Shown: positions 34,321 through 43,316 of the stretch, one piece after another
Layout of the letters: each line of letters opens with the position of its first letter
Numbering within the stretch: the stretch's first letter is position 1
Position numbers and translations under genes: made by a program
Origin: Paenibacillus pinistramenti
Lineage (GTDB): Bacteria > Bacillota > Bacilli > Paenibacillales > Paenibacillaceae
Direction: 5' to 3'
Assembly (NCBI RefSeq): GCF_005869875.1
Contig: NZ_VAWG01000002.1
Span: 1-64,000, forward strand
DNA: 64,000 nt
The notes under the pieces: generated by a model
What the model was told of the DNA's origin: nothing
The model's database searches: none
The model's input: only the letters and a program-made list of their open reading frames with translations

Positions 34321-35274
34321 GTGAGAAAGAGATTGGAGTTGATTCAAATTAGACAGAGAACGCGATACCTTCTTTATGGAGCTGCTGCCGGAGCAGGGCT
34401 GCCGGTATTGCTGCTGGGAAGCCTTATACTGCGAAATGAGATTCATCATAGTCAGGCGGAAGGGCAGCTCCGGGAGCAGTACAGTCAAGAAGTGGCACAG
34501 ATGAAGCGGGAAGCGCAGGCTGTGGTGCTGCTAGGCTGGGCACCGAACAGGCCGATCGCATCCGGGCAGAAAATTTCAGCTTCAGATCTTGTACAGGTGG
34601 AGCTGCCGAAAGACTCGGTTCCTGCTAACTATGTGGCTTCCAAAGAGCAGATAGAAGGCAAGACGGCTAAAGTGGGACTGGATGCCAATACGCTGATCAC
34701 AGGGTCGTTACTGTATGAAGAAGAGCCGATGTCCGGTGATTTAAGAAACCGTGAAATGAGCTTTGTACAGCTTCCAATGTCTTTGGAAAAAGGGGACTCA
34801 GTAGATATACGCATTCAGTTTCCTACGGGCGAAGACTATATTTTGTTATCGAAGAAGAAAGTAAACGCCCTTGCCCGCCCCACCATGTCACTGACCTTGA
34901 ATGAGCAGGAGCTGCTGCTGTTATCCAGTGCGATTGTGGATGCTTACTTGCACAAAGCCTCCATTTATGCCCTAACCTACGTTGAACCGGGCATTCAGGA
35001 TAAAGCAATTCCTACATACCCGGCCAATGGGCAGGTGATGAAGCTGCTGTCAAGAGATCCTAATATCGTGTCAAAGGCGGAAAAATACCTCAAGTCTGAG
35101 TCTTCCAGAGAACTTCTGGAGAAGAGCCTTAATGCGGTTTCCGAGCAAAACGCCTTGACGTTTGCCAGCAGCCAGGCGGAAGCGGCAGCCTCCGCAGCGA
35201 CTCAACTGGAGCTGGAGGGGCAGAGTACAGTTACCTCAGAAGAGCAGTCTGCTGAAAGCTTAACAGGAAAGTAA
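34321..35274 (+). CDS. SAF-domain protein (CpaB/RcpC-like)
   Basis: A 317-residue membrane-anchored protein. A TM segment lies at about 16-38 (LLYGAAAGAGLPVLLLGSLIL), then a coiled stretch, then a SAF domain (RPIASGQKISASDLVQVELP ... YVASKEQIEGKTAKVGLD ... GSLLYEE), as in CpaB/RcpC of Tad systems. Beyond it, LPMSLEKGDSVDIRIQFPTG is also CpaB-like. The Ala/Glu-rich C-terminal tail is probably disordered. GTG start 10 bases after the kinase stop. In Gram-negatives CpaB assists the secretin; here, with no outer membrane, it may guide pilus subunits through the wall (inference). Confidence 0.8.
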   Translation: MRKRLELIQIRQRTRYLLYGAAAGAGLPVLLLGSLILRNEIHHSQAEGQLREQYSQEVAQMKREAQAVVLLGWAPNRPIASGQKISASDLVQVELPKDSVPANYVASKEQIEGKTAKVGLDANTLITGSLLYEEEPMSGDLRNREMSFVQLPMSLEKGDSVDIRIQFPTGEDYILLSKKKVNALARPTMSLTLNEQELLLLSSAIVDAYLHKASIYALTYVEPGIQDKAIPTYPANGQVMKLLSRDPNIVSKAEKYLKSESSRELLEKSLNAVSEQNALTFASSQAEAAASAATQLELEGQSTVTSEEQSAESLTGK

Positions 35275-35332
35275 AAGGGATTTATTGCTGAAAGAAAAAT
35301 GAAAACAGGAAAATGGAGAAAGGAGAAAGGGA

Positions 35333-36058
35333 ATGGAGAGCTGGATATACGCCGGAGTGAGCGATAAGCATGATTTGCTGATGTATGTATGCAGGCTGCT
35401 CGCTGCTTCTGGAGCCAAGGTATTGTTAGTAGACGGAACGGAGCGGCAGCTGTACCGTTATTCAATTGGTCAGCCTGATAAATCCATGCCGATAACCGAA
35501 TATTGCGGATTTGATGTGGCATGCGGCTTTTTCTCTTCCGAGTCGTTGAAGGTGTATTTGAACGAGCAGACTTCGGCATTGGAGCATTATGATTTCGTAC
35601 TTTATGATTTGGAGAAATTAACCTTCTGTGATGAGGAGGATTGGAGGATTAGCAAGGGCGTATTCTGGGTTACCGCTTTTGAACGTTTTGCAGTAGAGCG
35701 CAGTGCAGAATGGTTTAAGCTGTTATTCTCCAAATACCCTTCGCTGGAAGGGTTGGCATGCGGATTGGTCTTCATCCGGTATGTTGAAAGCTTGATTGAA
35801 GAAACTTACATAAGAATGCTGATTCAGCACCTTCCCCTGGAATGGGAGGAAGAAGCGGTAAAGGTGGAATGGAGTGAGCGTGACTATGGGGTGCAGCTGG
35901 AGAATGAGCACAATCGTGCCCTCCATATGAAACCCTTATCCCGAAGCTATAAAAAAGCGATTACTATTCTGGCAGACCGGATCTCGGGCAAGAGCCCGAT
36001 CCAAACAAGGAGTCTGCTGAGAAGCACGGCAAGGAGGCAGGTATGGGCAAATTCCTAG
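35333..36058 (+). CDS. CpaE/MinD-like protein without Walker A
   Basis: A 241-residue cytoplasmic protein. The start MESWIYAGVSDKHDLLMYVC and the strands KVLLVDGTERQ and YDFVLYDLEKL resemble the CpaE/MinD fold, including a Walker B-like strand, but the glycine/lysine P-loop is absent, so ATP hydrolysis is unlikely. I do not recognise a precise family. Its place between the SAF protein and CpaF-like ATPase matches where CpaE/TadZ localisation factors occur in Tad loci. It has GGAGAAAGG-type sites upstream and overlaps the next gene by 16 bases. Confidence 0.72.
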   Translation: MESWIYAGVSDKHDLLMYVCRLLAASGAKVLLVDGTERQLYRYSIGQPDKSMPITEYCGFDVACGFFSSESLKVYLNEQTSALEHYDFVLYDLEKLTFCDEEDWRISKGVFWVTAFERFAVERSAEWFKLLFSKYPSLEGLACGLVFIRYVESLIEETYIRMLIQHLPLEWEEEAVKVEWSERDYGVQLENEHNRALHMKPLSRSYKKAITILADRISGKSPIQTRSLLRSTARRQVWANS

Positions 36059-36870
36059 TCTATGCAGGCGAGCAATCTTATGGGGCCGAGGAAATTGCGG
36101 CCTGTCTCGGGATTCTCACGTCTATGAGCGGTGAAGCGTCCTGTCTGCTGGCTCATATAGGCATTAAAGGGGAAGGGGCAGAACAAGGGTTTCATTTTCC
36201 GCGGAGAATGGATAACCGTTTAGAGCCGCATTTTTCTGAAGAAGGGATGGATGCCCTATTCAGGCTGTCGGAGAGCGGAAAGCTGACTCGGGATAATCTT
36301 ATGAATTATACACTGCCTATCCTTAGAGGGCGGCTCGATCTGGCATCCGGTCATGAGCGGTCCTCCCGTCAGAACTTGTCTGCAAAGGAACGGATTTACC
36401 GGCAAATTTGGCGGACGGCAGCTATGCAATATGACCGCATCATCGTCCAGGGTTCCGAGTGGACCATTCAGCAAAGCGGACCTGAGCCCCAGGATACATC
36501 CATTGTAGTTCTAAGGCAGAACAAAGGCATTCTTGAGCGTTTCTACAACCGGTACTCGTTAACCGATCAAACCTGGCGGAGACAATGTCTAATCGCCTTG
36601 TATCCTTACGATGAAGCCTCGGTCCTCAGCACCAAAAATGTGAAAAGAATCTTCGGCGGCGGGGTACAAGTGGTCGGCATTCCTCACAGCACCGATTTCT
36701 CCAACGCCTGGAATACCGGTGAGGTGCTTTCTTTTCTGCTCAGAAACAAATCTTCCATAAAGAAGTCACAGATTAATTATTCATTTATGAACGCTCTCCG
36801 CCAATTAATCGACTGCTGTAATGTTTATGACAAGGCTTCGAAATTTAAGGACCAGGAGGAAGTGGTCTGA
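36043..36870 (+). CDS. Conserved protein of unknown function in the Tad-like operon
   Basis: A 275-residue soluble protein that I do not recognise. It begins MGKFLVYAGEQSYGAEEIAA, which echoes the start of its upstream neighbour, and contains the hydrophobic strands YDRIIVQGSEW and VQVVGIPHSTDF near where MinD-like folds have core strands. No Walker A is present. A remote relation to CpaE/TadZ is possible but is inference. The start overlaps the preceding gene by 16 bases and the stop shares one base with cpaF, so strong translational coupling is likely. Confidence 0.65.
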   Translation: MGKFLVYAGEQSYGAEEIAACLGILTSMSGEASCLLAHIGIKGEGAEQGFHFPRRMDNRLEPHFSEEGMDALFRLSESGKLTRDNLMNYTLPILRGRLDLASGHERSSRQNLSAKERIYRQIWRTAAMQYDRIIVQGSEWTIQQSGPEPQDTSIVVLRQNKGILERFYNRYSLTDQTWRRQCLIALYPYDEASVLSTKNVKRIFGGGVQVVGIPHSTDFSNAWNTGEVLSFLLRNKSSIKKSQINYSFMNALRQLIDCCNVYDKASKFKDQEEVV

Positions 36871-38678
36871 TGCTTCAACCTGGATGGACAACGCTGGGAG
36901 TAACGGCTTTGGCAGCGGGTGCGCTTTGGTATTTCCGGTCGAGGAAAATTATGACAAAAACTGCGCCTGCCCGTTTTACAGCTTCAAAGCATGAAGAGGC
37001 CGAGATTCTGCGGGCCTTGAATTTTGTTAAGCAGTCCCTGCATGATATGAGCCGCAATCATCTTGATGATTACGGATTAAGCGAAGAGGAGTATAAGCGC
37101 AAACGAAACCAGCGGGCAGAGCTGAAGCAGGCGCTTAAAAGCTGCGGTTCCGGCGATCCCAGAGACAAAATGTTTGTGAAGAACTATATGACTGACCTGC
37201 TCGAGAACGGATACCGGATCAATAACCAGGCTATCAACCGCATGATTTCCTTCGATCATCGTGAGCGATTAAGCCTGCAGGACAAATTTGAAATTATTTT
37301 ATATTTATTCAAGCAAAAATACGGGTCCGACGCTTTGTCGGTCCTAATCGGAGATTATGCGCTCGATGCGCCCAAACAGAAGGGAGATGGCGAAGGAAAT
37401 TTCAGGTATGAGATTGATGGCGAAGACATTAATCATATCTTTTACATGGAGTATCGTGAGCTGGATTACAGAGAGAAGCTGGAATTAGTAGTTCAAAGAA
37501 TTTATCAGATGTATAAAGGATTTTCAGTCATAGATGAAATCAGGGATCAATCCATTGACGGGGTCAGCGGCGGAGTCAGCGGGTTTGCGGATACAGGAAG
37601 CTTTGAAGGCTTGGAGTCCATGTATAATTTGGGTGTAGATTCGGGGAGTGCAGATTCTAGTAATGGGCAAAGAAACTATGACAGCATCTGGATCTTCTTC
37701 AAAGGGAAGTCGATCCGGTTATCCTTCCTGTCCTTCGGTTCAGAAGGCGAGCTGAAGAGAGTCTGCCAGAACATTTACAAATATAATCTGCCCGGCCAGC
37801 TGTCCGAAGCTTCCGCTTATAAAGTGAATGAAATGAAGGACGGCTCCCGGGTTGTGGTTGTCAGACCTCCGTTTGCGGAGAGCTGGGCATTTTTCGTCAG
37901 GAAATTTGATATCAAGAACATCTCGCTGGAGCAGCTGATAACGGGAAAAGGAGCTGAAGCAGCAATCGGGCTGCTGAAATTTATAATGAAGGGGGGACGG
38001 ATTACAGCGATAACCGGTTCGCAGGGCTCCGGGAAGACAACTCTGCTCATGGCAATGATCAAGCATATCTATGCTTCCTATTCGCTTCGGATCCAGGAGA
38101 TGTCTTTCGAGCTTCATTTAAGGAGGCTTTATCCAACCCGGAATATTCTGACCTTTAGGGAAACCGATCATATTACAGGCCAGCAGGGACTTGATTTACA
38201 GAAAAAAACCGATGGCTCCGTCAATATTCTCGGCGAGGTGGCTACGGACGAGGTAGCCGCGTGGATGATCCAAATGTCACAGGTCGCAAGTTTGTTTACG
38301 ATATTCACTCATCATGCCAAAACGTTTAACGACTTGATCCAGTCCCTGCGAAATTCCCTGCTCAAAACAGGCATGTTCAGAGATGACCGGACAGCAGAGA
38401 AACAGGTCATACGTGCGGTAACTTTCGATGTACATATGCGTCACGGCATGGATGGAACAAGGTATATTGAGCGGATTACAGAGTGTGTTCCTCTTAAGGA
38501 CCATCCTGATTTGTACGAAGCAAGAAATATTATTGTTTACCGCAATGGAGAATATCTGGCTGAGGAGCCGCTGTCCATGCATACCCGGCAGGAAATGAAA
38601 GAAGAGATGATTGACGAGGATGCAGCCCAGTTTGATCAATTTATTGCCGCTTACTGGGGGGAGCAAATTGGAGCTTAA
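36870..38678 (+). CDS. CpaF-like type II/IV secretion ATPase
   Basis: A 602-residue protein related to CpaF/TadA/VirB11 motor ATPases. An N-terminal hydrophobic stretch (GVTALAAGALWYF) may anchor it, which is unusual for CpaF. Walker A is TGSQGSGKTTLL near residue 387. The Asp/His box region FRETDHITG and the Walker B/His-box region NILGEVATDEVAAWMIQMSQ, followed by TIFTHHAK, replace the canonical GEVRG and TLHAN motifs. It would power assembly of pilus subunits together with the fused platform protein encoded next. It overlaps both neighbours by a few bases. Confidence 0.85.
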   Translation: MLQPGWTTLGVTALAAGALWYFRSRKIMTKTAPARFTASKHEEAEILRALNFVKQSLHDMSRNHLDDYGLSEEEYKRKRNQRAELKQALKSCGSGDPRDKMFVKNYMTDLLENGYRINNQAINRMISFDHRERLSLQDKFEIILYLFKQKYGSDALSVLIGDYALDAPKQKGDGEGNFRYEIDGEDINHIFYMEYRELDYREKLELVVQRIYQMYKGFSVIDEIRDQSIDGVSGGVSGFADTGSFEGLESMYNLGVDSGSADSSNGQRNYDSIWIFFKGKSIRLSFLSFGSEGELKRVCQNIYKYNLPGQLSEASAYKVNEMKDGSRVVVVRPPFAESWAFFVRKFDIKNISLEQLITGKGAEAAIGLLKFIMKGGRITAITGSQGSGKTTLLMAMIKHIYASYSLRIQEMSFELHLRRLYPTRNILTFRETDHITGQQGLDLQKKTDGSVNILGEVATDEVAAWMIQMSQVASLFTIFTHHAKTFNDLIQSLRNSLLKTGMFRDDRTAEKQVIRAVTFDVHMRHGMDGTRYIERITECVPLKDHPDLYEARNIIVYRNGEYLAEEPLSMHTRQEMKEEMIDEDAAQFDQFIAAYWGEQIGA

Positions 38679-40737
38679 ATCATTGCTGTTTTGGATTGGG
38701 GGATTAAGTGCAGCCGGATTTGCCGGAGCCCTATTGCTTGCAGCCGTACTTGCCGGACGGTTGGAGAGAGAGCACGGGGCAAACGCGGCCTCAGCGAGAG
38801 ATCTGTCTGATAAGCTTCGATGGAAATCCATTGTTCATGTCTTTCTGCAGCGGTCCTACCAGCAGTTCTTAAAGATCCCATTCTTAAGAAGCTATACCCT
38901 GAGAATCCGCAGCCGCTTAACGGTTGGGATGGAATGGGAGGAGTACCCTTTAAGGCTTCGCACGGCCGGCACGGTATATGGGCTTCTGCTGTTATTCATC
39001 ACGGTCATAAGTCTGCTGTACAGCCTGAACCCTGACGTTGTGTATCTCCTTACTCTCCTAATTTCTTCTGCGGTTATTCACGGGCTTCTCCTTGACGCCT
39101 ATGTCAACCGGATTCAGAGAAAGCTGCTGCGCCAAACTATTGATCTGTTCTCAGGTGTACGCCATGCCTATCAGCGCCATGGTATTGTGGATGAGGCCAT
39201 TCAGGAGGCTTCGGAGGAAGCGGAACGTGAAATTTCTGTTCATGGATACTGTATTTATGAAGCACTGAATGCTCCTGATCCGGAGAAATGCCTGGAGTCT
39301 TATTATGAAAGGTCACCGGGCAGGTTTCTCCGTACCTTTGCCGGAGTGTCGTTCTTAATTATGGAGTACGGCGATAAAGACGGGCGCGGAGGTTCTCTTT
39401 ATTTGAGAGCACTGGCAGAGCTGGGCAAGGAGATTCATTTGGAAATCCTGAGGTTGTCTAAGCTTGACTACGTGCTGAAGGGATTAAATGTAATCGCGCT
39501 CGCTCCGCTTTTCTTTACTAAACCGATTGAGAGATGGGCCAGGGGCAATTTTCCGCTGATGGATGTGTTCTATGCCGGCAAGTACGGAATGCTTACCAAG
39601 ATGTTTATCTATTTAATTATTCTTGTTTGTTACATATTGCTGCAGAAGATTAAGAGTGAGGACGAAGTGAAGCCAGTCAAGGCATCCAGGAGCTGGGAGA
39701 TGAAGCTGTATGAAAGAAGCTGGGTTCGCCGTCTGGTTCAGCCTCTTCTGCCGTCAGTCCGCTCTCAAACCTACGCTCGGAATGCGGAGCTGCTTAGAGA
39801 TACCTTTAGCAAAATGCGTGTAGAGTGGTTCTATGTCCGGCGGCTTGTCTATGCATTGGCGGCCTTTGGGGTTGCTTTGTCGGTGTTTCTGTTTCTCCAT
39901 GCGAATCAGAGATATCATCTGCTGAACTTACCGGCAGCTGCGCAGGTGGTGTTTGGTTCGCCTGACAAGGAAGAGCGGCTGAAACTGGCCGAAGAAGCAG
40001 CGCTGGACAAAGAGATTATGAAAGAGCTGGGAATGTCGAAGAATGCCGGTTATGAAGAAATTGCAGACCGCTTATCCAAGAGAGAGGATGCTCCGAAATC
40101 CAGGGAGGAATTAAATACAGCTGTCAGCCGGATCGCCGGAAAGCTAAGCAGCTGGAATTCAGAGGTGCTGCAGGTATGGGAGATCATCCTTGCTGTAGGT
40201 GCGGCGGCAGGCGCCTATTACGGACCTTATTGGCTACTAATGTTTCAAAGACGGATTCGCAGAATGGACATGCAGCATGAAATTTATCAATTTTATACGC
40301 TCATTCTCATTTTGCGGGAGATGGAGCGCATGTCGGTTGAAGAAATTTTGGAGTGGCTGAACTCTTTCGCCGTAATTTTTAAAGCGCCCATTGAGAAATG
40401 CCTCCTTCACTACGAACATGGCCAGGAAGCAGCACTTGAAGGGATGAAGCAGGATGCTGCGTTTCCGGAATTCGAAAGGCTTACAGACAAGCTGCTGCTT
40501 GCTGCCGGCAGAATTACTGTCAAACAGGCTTTTGATGATGTTGATCACGAGATGGGTTTCTATTTTGAGCAGAGAAAGCTGGACTACGAGAAAACGCTTG
40601 ATTTAAAGGCAAATATGGGGAAAATGATCGGCTTTACGCCCATGTATGCTCTTATCTTTATGTATTTAGTGCTTCCTTTGATCTGGATGAGCTTCAGTCA
40701 AATGAGCGTGTATTATGAACAAATTCAAAAATTATAA
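38668..40737 (+). CDS. Fused TadB/TadC-like membrane platform protein
   Basis: A 689-residue polytopic membrane protein. The first half has an N-terminal TM, a TM pair (VYGLLLLFITVISLLYSLNP and VYLLTLLISSAVIHGLLL), a helical cytoplasmic T2SF-like region and two more TMs; the second half repeats the plan (LVYALAAFGVALSVFLFL, IILAVGAAAGAYYGPYWLL, cytoplasmic helices with EMERMSVEEILEWL, and the final TM MYALIFMYLVLPLIWMSF). This is what a TadB-TadC fusion would look like. TTG 38668 has GGGGGGAG 5-12 bases upstream and overlaps the cpaF-like stop; the in-frame TTG at 38611 lies deep in cpaF and is unlikely. Confidence 0.78.
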   Translation: MELKSLLFWIGGLSAAGFAGALLLAAVLAGRLEREHGANAASARDLSDKLRWKSIVHVFLQRSYQQFLKIPFLRSYTLRIRSRLTVGMEWEEYPLRLRTAGTVYGLLLLFITVISLLYSLNPDVVYLLTLLISSAVIHGLLLDAYVNRIQRKLLRQTIDLFSGVRHAYQRHGIVDEAIQEASEEAEREISVHGYCIYEALNAPDPEKCLESYYERSPGRFLRTFAGVSFLIMEYGDKDGRGGSLYLRALAELGKEIHLEILRLSKLDYVLKGLNVIALAPLFFTKPIERWARGNFPLMDVFYAGKYGMLTKMFIYLIILVCYILLQKIKSEDEVKPVKASRSWEMKLYERSWVRRLVQPLLPSVRSQTYARNAELLRDTFSKMRVEWFYVRRLVYALAAFGVALSVFLFLHANQRYHLLNLPAAAQVVFGSPDKEERLKLAEEAALDKEIMKELGMSKNAGYEEIADRLSKREDAPKSREELNTAVSRIAGKLSSWNSEVLQVWEIILAVGAAAGAYYGPYWLLMFQRRIRRMDMQHEIYQFYTLILILREMERMSVEEILEWLNSFAVIFKAPIEKCLLHYEHGQEAALEGMKQDAAFPEFERLTDKLLLAAGRITVKQAFDDVDHEMGFYFEQRKLDYEKTLDLKANMGKMIGFTPMYALIFMYLVLPLIWMSFSQMSVYYEQIQKL

Positions 40738-40754
40738 AAGAAGGGTATGATTCC

Positions 40755-41240
40755 ATGAATAACGCATCGTCCGCATTAAAGGTAGCTGCAGGCATTTTTC
40801 TCACAATCGCACTGATTACAATAGTCGTCATATTATTTATTTCCGCGCAAGAAGCAACCAAGACGGCGCAGAACAATTTCTCGGATATCCAAACCGAGCT
40901 GGCTCAAGCTTCTTTCACGGTTTACGATGACACTACGATCAGCGGCTCGCAGGTGACGAACGCACTTCGCAAATATAAAGGGAAGCTGCAATTTGGGATT
41001 GAGGTAAAGACGGGCAAAAATACAACCGGCCAATGGTACGGCTATAAGCTGGACGTTTCGAATACTGCCAGTTCCAGCTACGGATCGGTTCTGAATGATA
41101 GTGCCGCGAGCATTGGAAGCACGTGGGACGAGGCTAGTAATGAATACGTTAATCCAAGCGGCAAGTTTAAAGCCGAAGTCATTAAGGACAGCTCAAACGT
41201 CGTGCGCGGCTTAGTGTTTACACAAACTTCGGTCCGATAA
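40755..41240 (+). CDS. Small exported protein, candidate pilin or pseudopilin
   Basis: A 161-residue protein with one N-terminal TM helix (about residues 8-29, KVAAGIFLTIALITIVVILF) and an extracellular domain of about 130 residues rich in Ser, Thr, Asn and Gly. The short charged start, TM and then a helix EATKTAQNNFSDIQTELAQA give the layout of pilin-like subunits, but there is no classical GxxxE prepilin cleavage motif that I can assign. GAAGGGTATG precedes the start. It is the best candidate for the major subunit because it follows the platform gene. Confidence 0.7.
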   Translation: MNNASSALKVAAGIFLTIALITIVVILFISAQEATKTAQNNFSDIQTELAQASFTVYDDTTISGSQVTNALRKYKGKLQFGIEVKTGKNTTGQWYGYKLDVSNTASSSYGSVLNDSAASIGSTWDEASNEYVNPSGKFKAEVIKDSSNVVRGLVFTQTSVR

Positions 41241-41246
41241 TTTAAG

Positions 41247-41666
41247 ATGCTGCTGAGCAACGCTAAACACATGTTATGGACTGCCGTCGGTATCTGCTTG
41301 TTCCTAACCGCCTGGGAGCTGGCAGGGAGGGGACTGGACATCGCCCGGCAGTCGGATCAGCTGGCTTCAAGCGTTTATACTAATCAGTCTTTGACTGTGT
41401 ATACTGGCGGGTCGGGGGCGGGAATAGAGCAGCCGAATATAATCGAGCGGTACACTGGGTCCCAGGTTATCTTTATGTGGAGAACCAGCTATCGGGAGAA
41501 TATTCAAATCTTCTTAAATGGAACGGCTCTGCCTTCCCCGGGACCTGATCCAGATCCGGAGTGGGAGATACCGGTCAGCGGGATCCAGCCGGCAGCCGTC
41601 TACCAGGCGGAATATATGTACAATGATCAGCATCAAATTACTGGAATTAAATTGAGCGGACAGTAA
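41247..41666 (+). CDS. Small exported protein of the Tad-like operon
   Basis: A 139-residue protein with an N-terminal TM (MLWTAVGICLFLTAWELAG) and a small, Pro/Gly-rich outer domain. It is not recognised. It starts 6 bases after the preceding stop with no strong ribosome binding site, so re-initiation is probable. Likely an accessory or minor pilus component, inferred from position and layout alone. Confidence 0.65.
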   Translation: MLLSNAKHMLWTAVGICLFLTAWELAGRGLDIARQSDQLASSVYTNQSLTVYTGGSGAGIEQPNIIERYTGSQVIFMWRTSYRENIQIFLNGTALPSPGPDPDPEWEIPVSGIQPAAVYQAEYMYNDQHQITGIKLSGQ

Positions 41667-41681
41667 ACGGGAGGGGATGGA

Positions 41682-42230
41682 TTGTCGAATGTGCTGTCTA
41701 AACTCACGGCCGCACTGCTTGCAGTGCTGCTGCTGTATTATTTTCCGATGATGCAGAACGCCAAGAGGCAGGAGGATATTGCCCAGCTGAATGAATATCG
41801 GATCGTTGGCGCATTTGTAGATGCGGTGCGGAATAAAGGCTATCTTTCTGCAGATATGTACGAGGATTTTACTGCGCAATTGGGTACGGTGCTTGAAGGC
41901 TTTGATGTGGAGCTTGAACATCGTCATAAAAAATATCAGCCTGAATACAGTGATCCGGCTAATCCATCGACCTTTCTGGAGAAGTACAGCGTGCACGAGG
42001 AAGCGCATTACCAAGCCGAAATTTTGGAGCAGTTATTTCCTGCCACAGCAGCTGCAGCTGGAGATACAAGAAAATATATGTTGTCGGAGGGGGACTACTT
42101 TGATGTAAAGGTTCAGGACCACAGCACAAAGCCTTCTTCGGTGCTGGGCCGAGTCCTGTATGGGGAGTGGTATGCCGCGGCCGAAACGGAGCTGCAATAT
42201 GGGGGCATGGTGCTAAATGAAGATTACTGA
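41682..42230 (+). CDS. Exported protein of unknown function in the Tad-like operon
   Basis: A 182-residue protein. After a short start comes one TM segment (LTAALLAVLLLYYFPMMQ, about 7-24), then a predicted alpha/beta outer domain without known motifs. TTG 41682 is preceded by GGGAGGGGATGG, a good site. The TM-then-helix plan resembles minor pilins or TadE/TadF-like proteins. It overlaps the next gene by 14 bases. Confidence 0.65.
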   Translation: MSNVLSKLTAALLAVLLLYYFPMMQNAKRQEDIAQLNEYRIVGAFVDAVRNKGYLSADMYEDFTAQLGTVLEGFDVELEHRHKKYQPEYSDPANPSTFLEKYSVHEEAHYQAEILEQLFPATAAAAGDTRKYMLSEGDYFDVKVQDHSTKPSSVLGRVLYGEWYAAAETELQYGGMVLNEDY

Positions 42231-43209
42231 ATGGGCCATTCTCTTCGTTCTGCTGACTGGACCGCTGTTCTGGGCAGCATCTGTGCGGGCTGATAACCGG
42301 ATGGAGGTGCTGCTGCTTGAGCAGCGCTACAATGCTGTGTTAAAAACGGCTGTTCAGGATGGCGCCAGCCAGCTTAACCTGAATGAACAGCCTGTCTATG
42401 AAGCGGGATACAATTCAGATAAACAGTTTCGTGTAGATAAACAATCCGGATTGGATGCGCTGCTGCACACGCTGTTTCTGAACTTTAATCTTGCAGATGA
42501 TCCTGCGGGGCAGCGGGCATTTATGATGTATATTCCGGCTGTTGTTGTCATGGATTATGACGGCTACTGGATTTACGGTATTCAAGAGGCAGTGAATCAA
42601 GATGGGACGGAAGAGAGGGTGAGTACCTGGTTTCCCAAAAAGCCGTATGTTTATACCGATTCGTCCGGCAGCGTTCTTGCTTTTACACTTGATCAGCAGC
42701 TGTCTTACCTGGATACAAACCGTAAACAATTCCTAAAGGGGCGCCTTGCAGACTTGTCACAGGGCGCCAGTGATCCACTAATAGCTGAATCAGAGAAGGT
42801 TGAAGCGATCCGCAGGACAGCCATCGTTACCTCTATCGAAGAGGATTTGGAGCAGCGTATTGCCGCTCATAACCGATTTGCTGAATTAGCAGGTGTAAAT
42901 TATACATTTACCCTGCCGCAGATTCCGGACGAGGAATGGACCAATACGATTGATGATGCGGGAATCCTGGTGTTCCTTCAGGGCATTCCGGTTGGAGACC
43001 AGTATTATAATAATTTTGCCTTCAGCGGCGGCAGGCTGGTGAGGCATGAGCCTGTATGGGGAGGTGTTGATACGCGGACCGGAATTAAGTACTTTTACGA
43101 AGAAGCTTGTGCCGGCCAGTACCGTACAGAAGAAACCTTCTCCAGTGAACGGGATGCTGCTGCAAAAGGATACTTTGAGGCGCGCTGCACTAAACTGCCT
43201 TCCTCATGA
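42217..43209 (+). CDS. Large exported protein of unknown function, last gene of the Tad-like operon
   Basis: A 330-residue protein with an N-terminal TM or signal anchor (MKITEWAILFVLLTGPLFWAA) and a long outer region. Segments such as YIPAVVVMDYDGYWIYGIQE and a mid-region of charged helices (EEDLEQRIAAHNRFAELAG) suggest a globular domain, but I recognise no family. Starts inside the previous gene after GGGGG. It could be a tip adhesin or assembly factor of the pilus-like machine; that is inference from context. Confidence 0.65.
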   Translation: MKITEWAILFVLLTGPLFWAASVRADNRMEVLLLEQRYNAVLKTAVQDGASQLNLNEQPVYEAGYNSDKQFRVDKQSGLDALLHTLFLNFNLADDPAGQRAFMMYIPAVVVMDYDGYWIYGIQEAVNQDGTEERVSTWFPKKPYVYTDSSGSVLAFTLDQQLSYLDTNRKQFLKGRLADLSQGASDPLIAESEKVEAIRRTAIVTSIEEDLEQRIAAHNRFAELAGVNYTFTLPQIPDEEWTNTIDDAGILVFLQGIPVGDQYYNNFAFSGGRLVRHEPVWGGVDTRTGIKYFYEEACAGQYRTEETFSSERDAAAKGYFEARCTKLPSS

Positions 43210-43316
43210 CTTAATTAACTAAAGAGCACCTGCAGGTATGGACAGCTGATTATTTTCACAATCTAGTACCAGCATCATGAGCGGTTAATCCGCCAATCCG
43301 GGGTGAATAACAGCTG

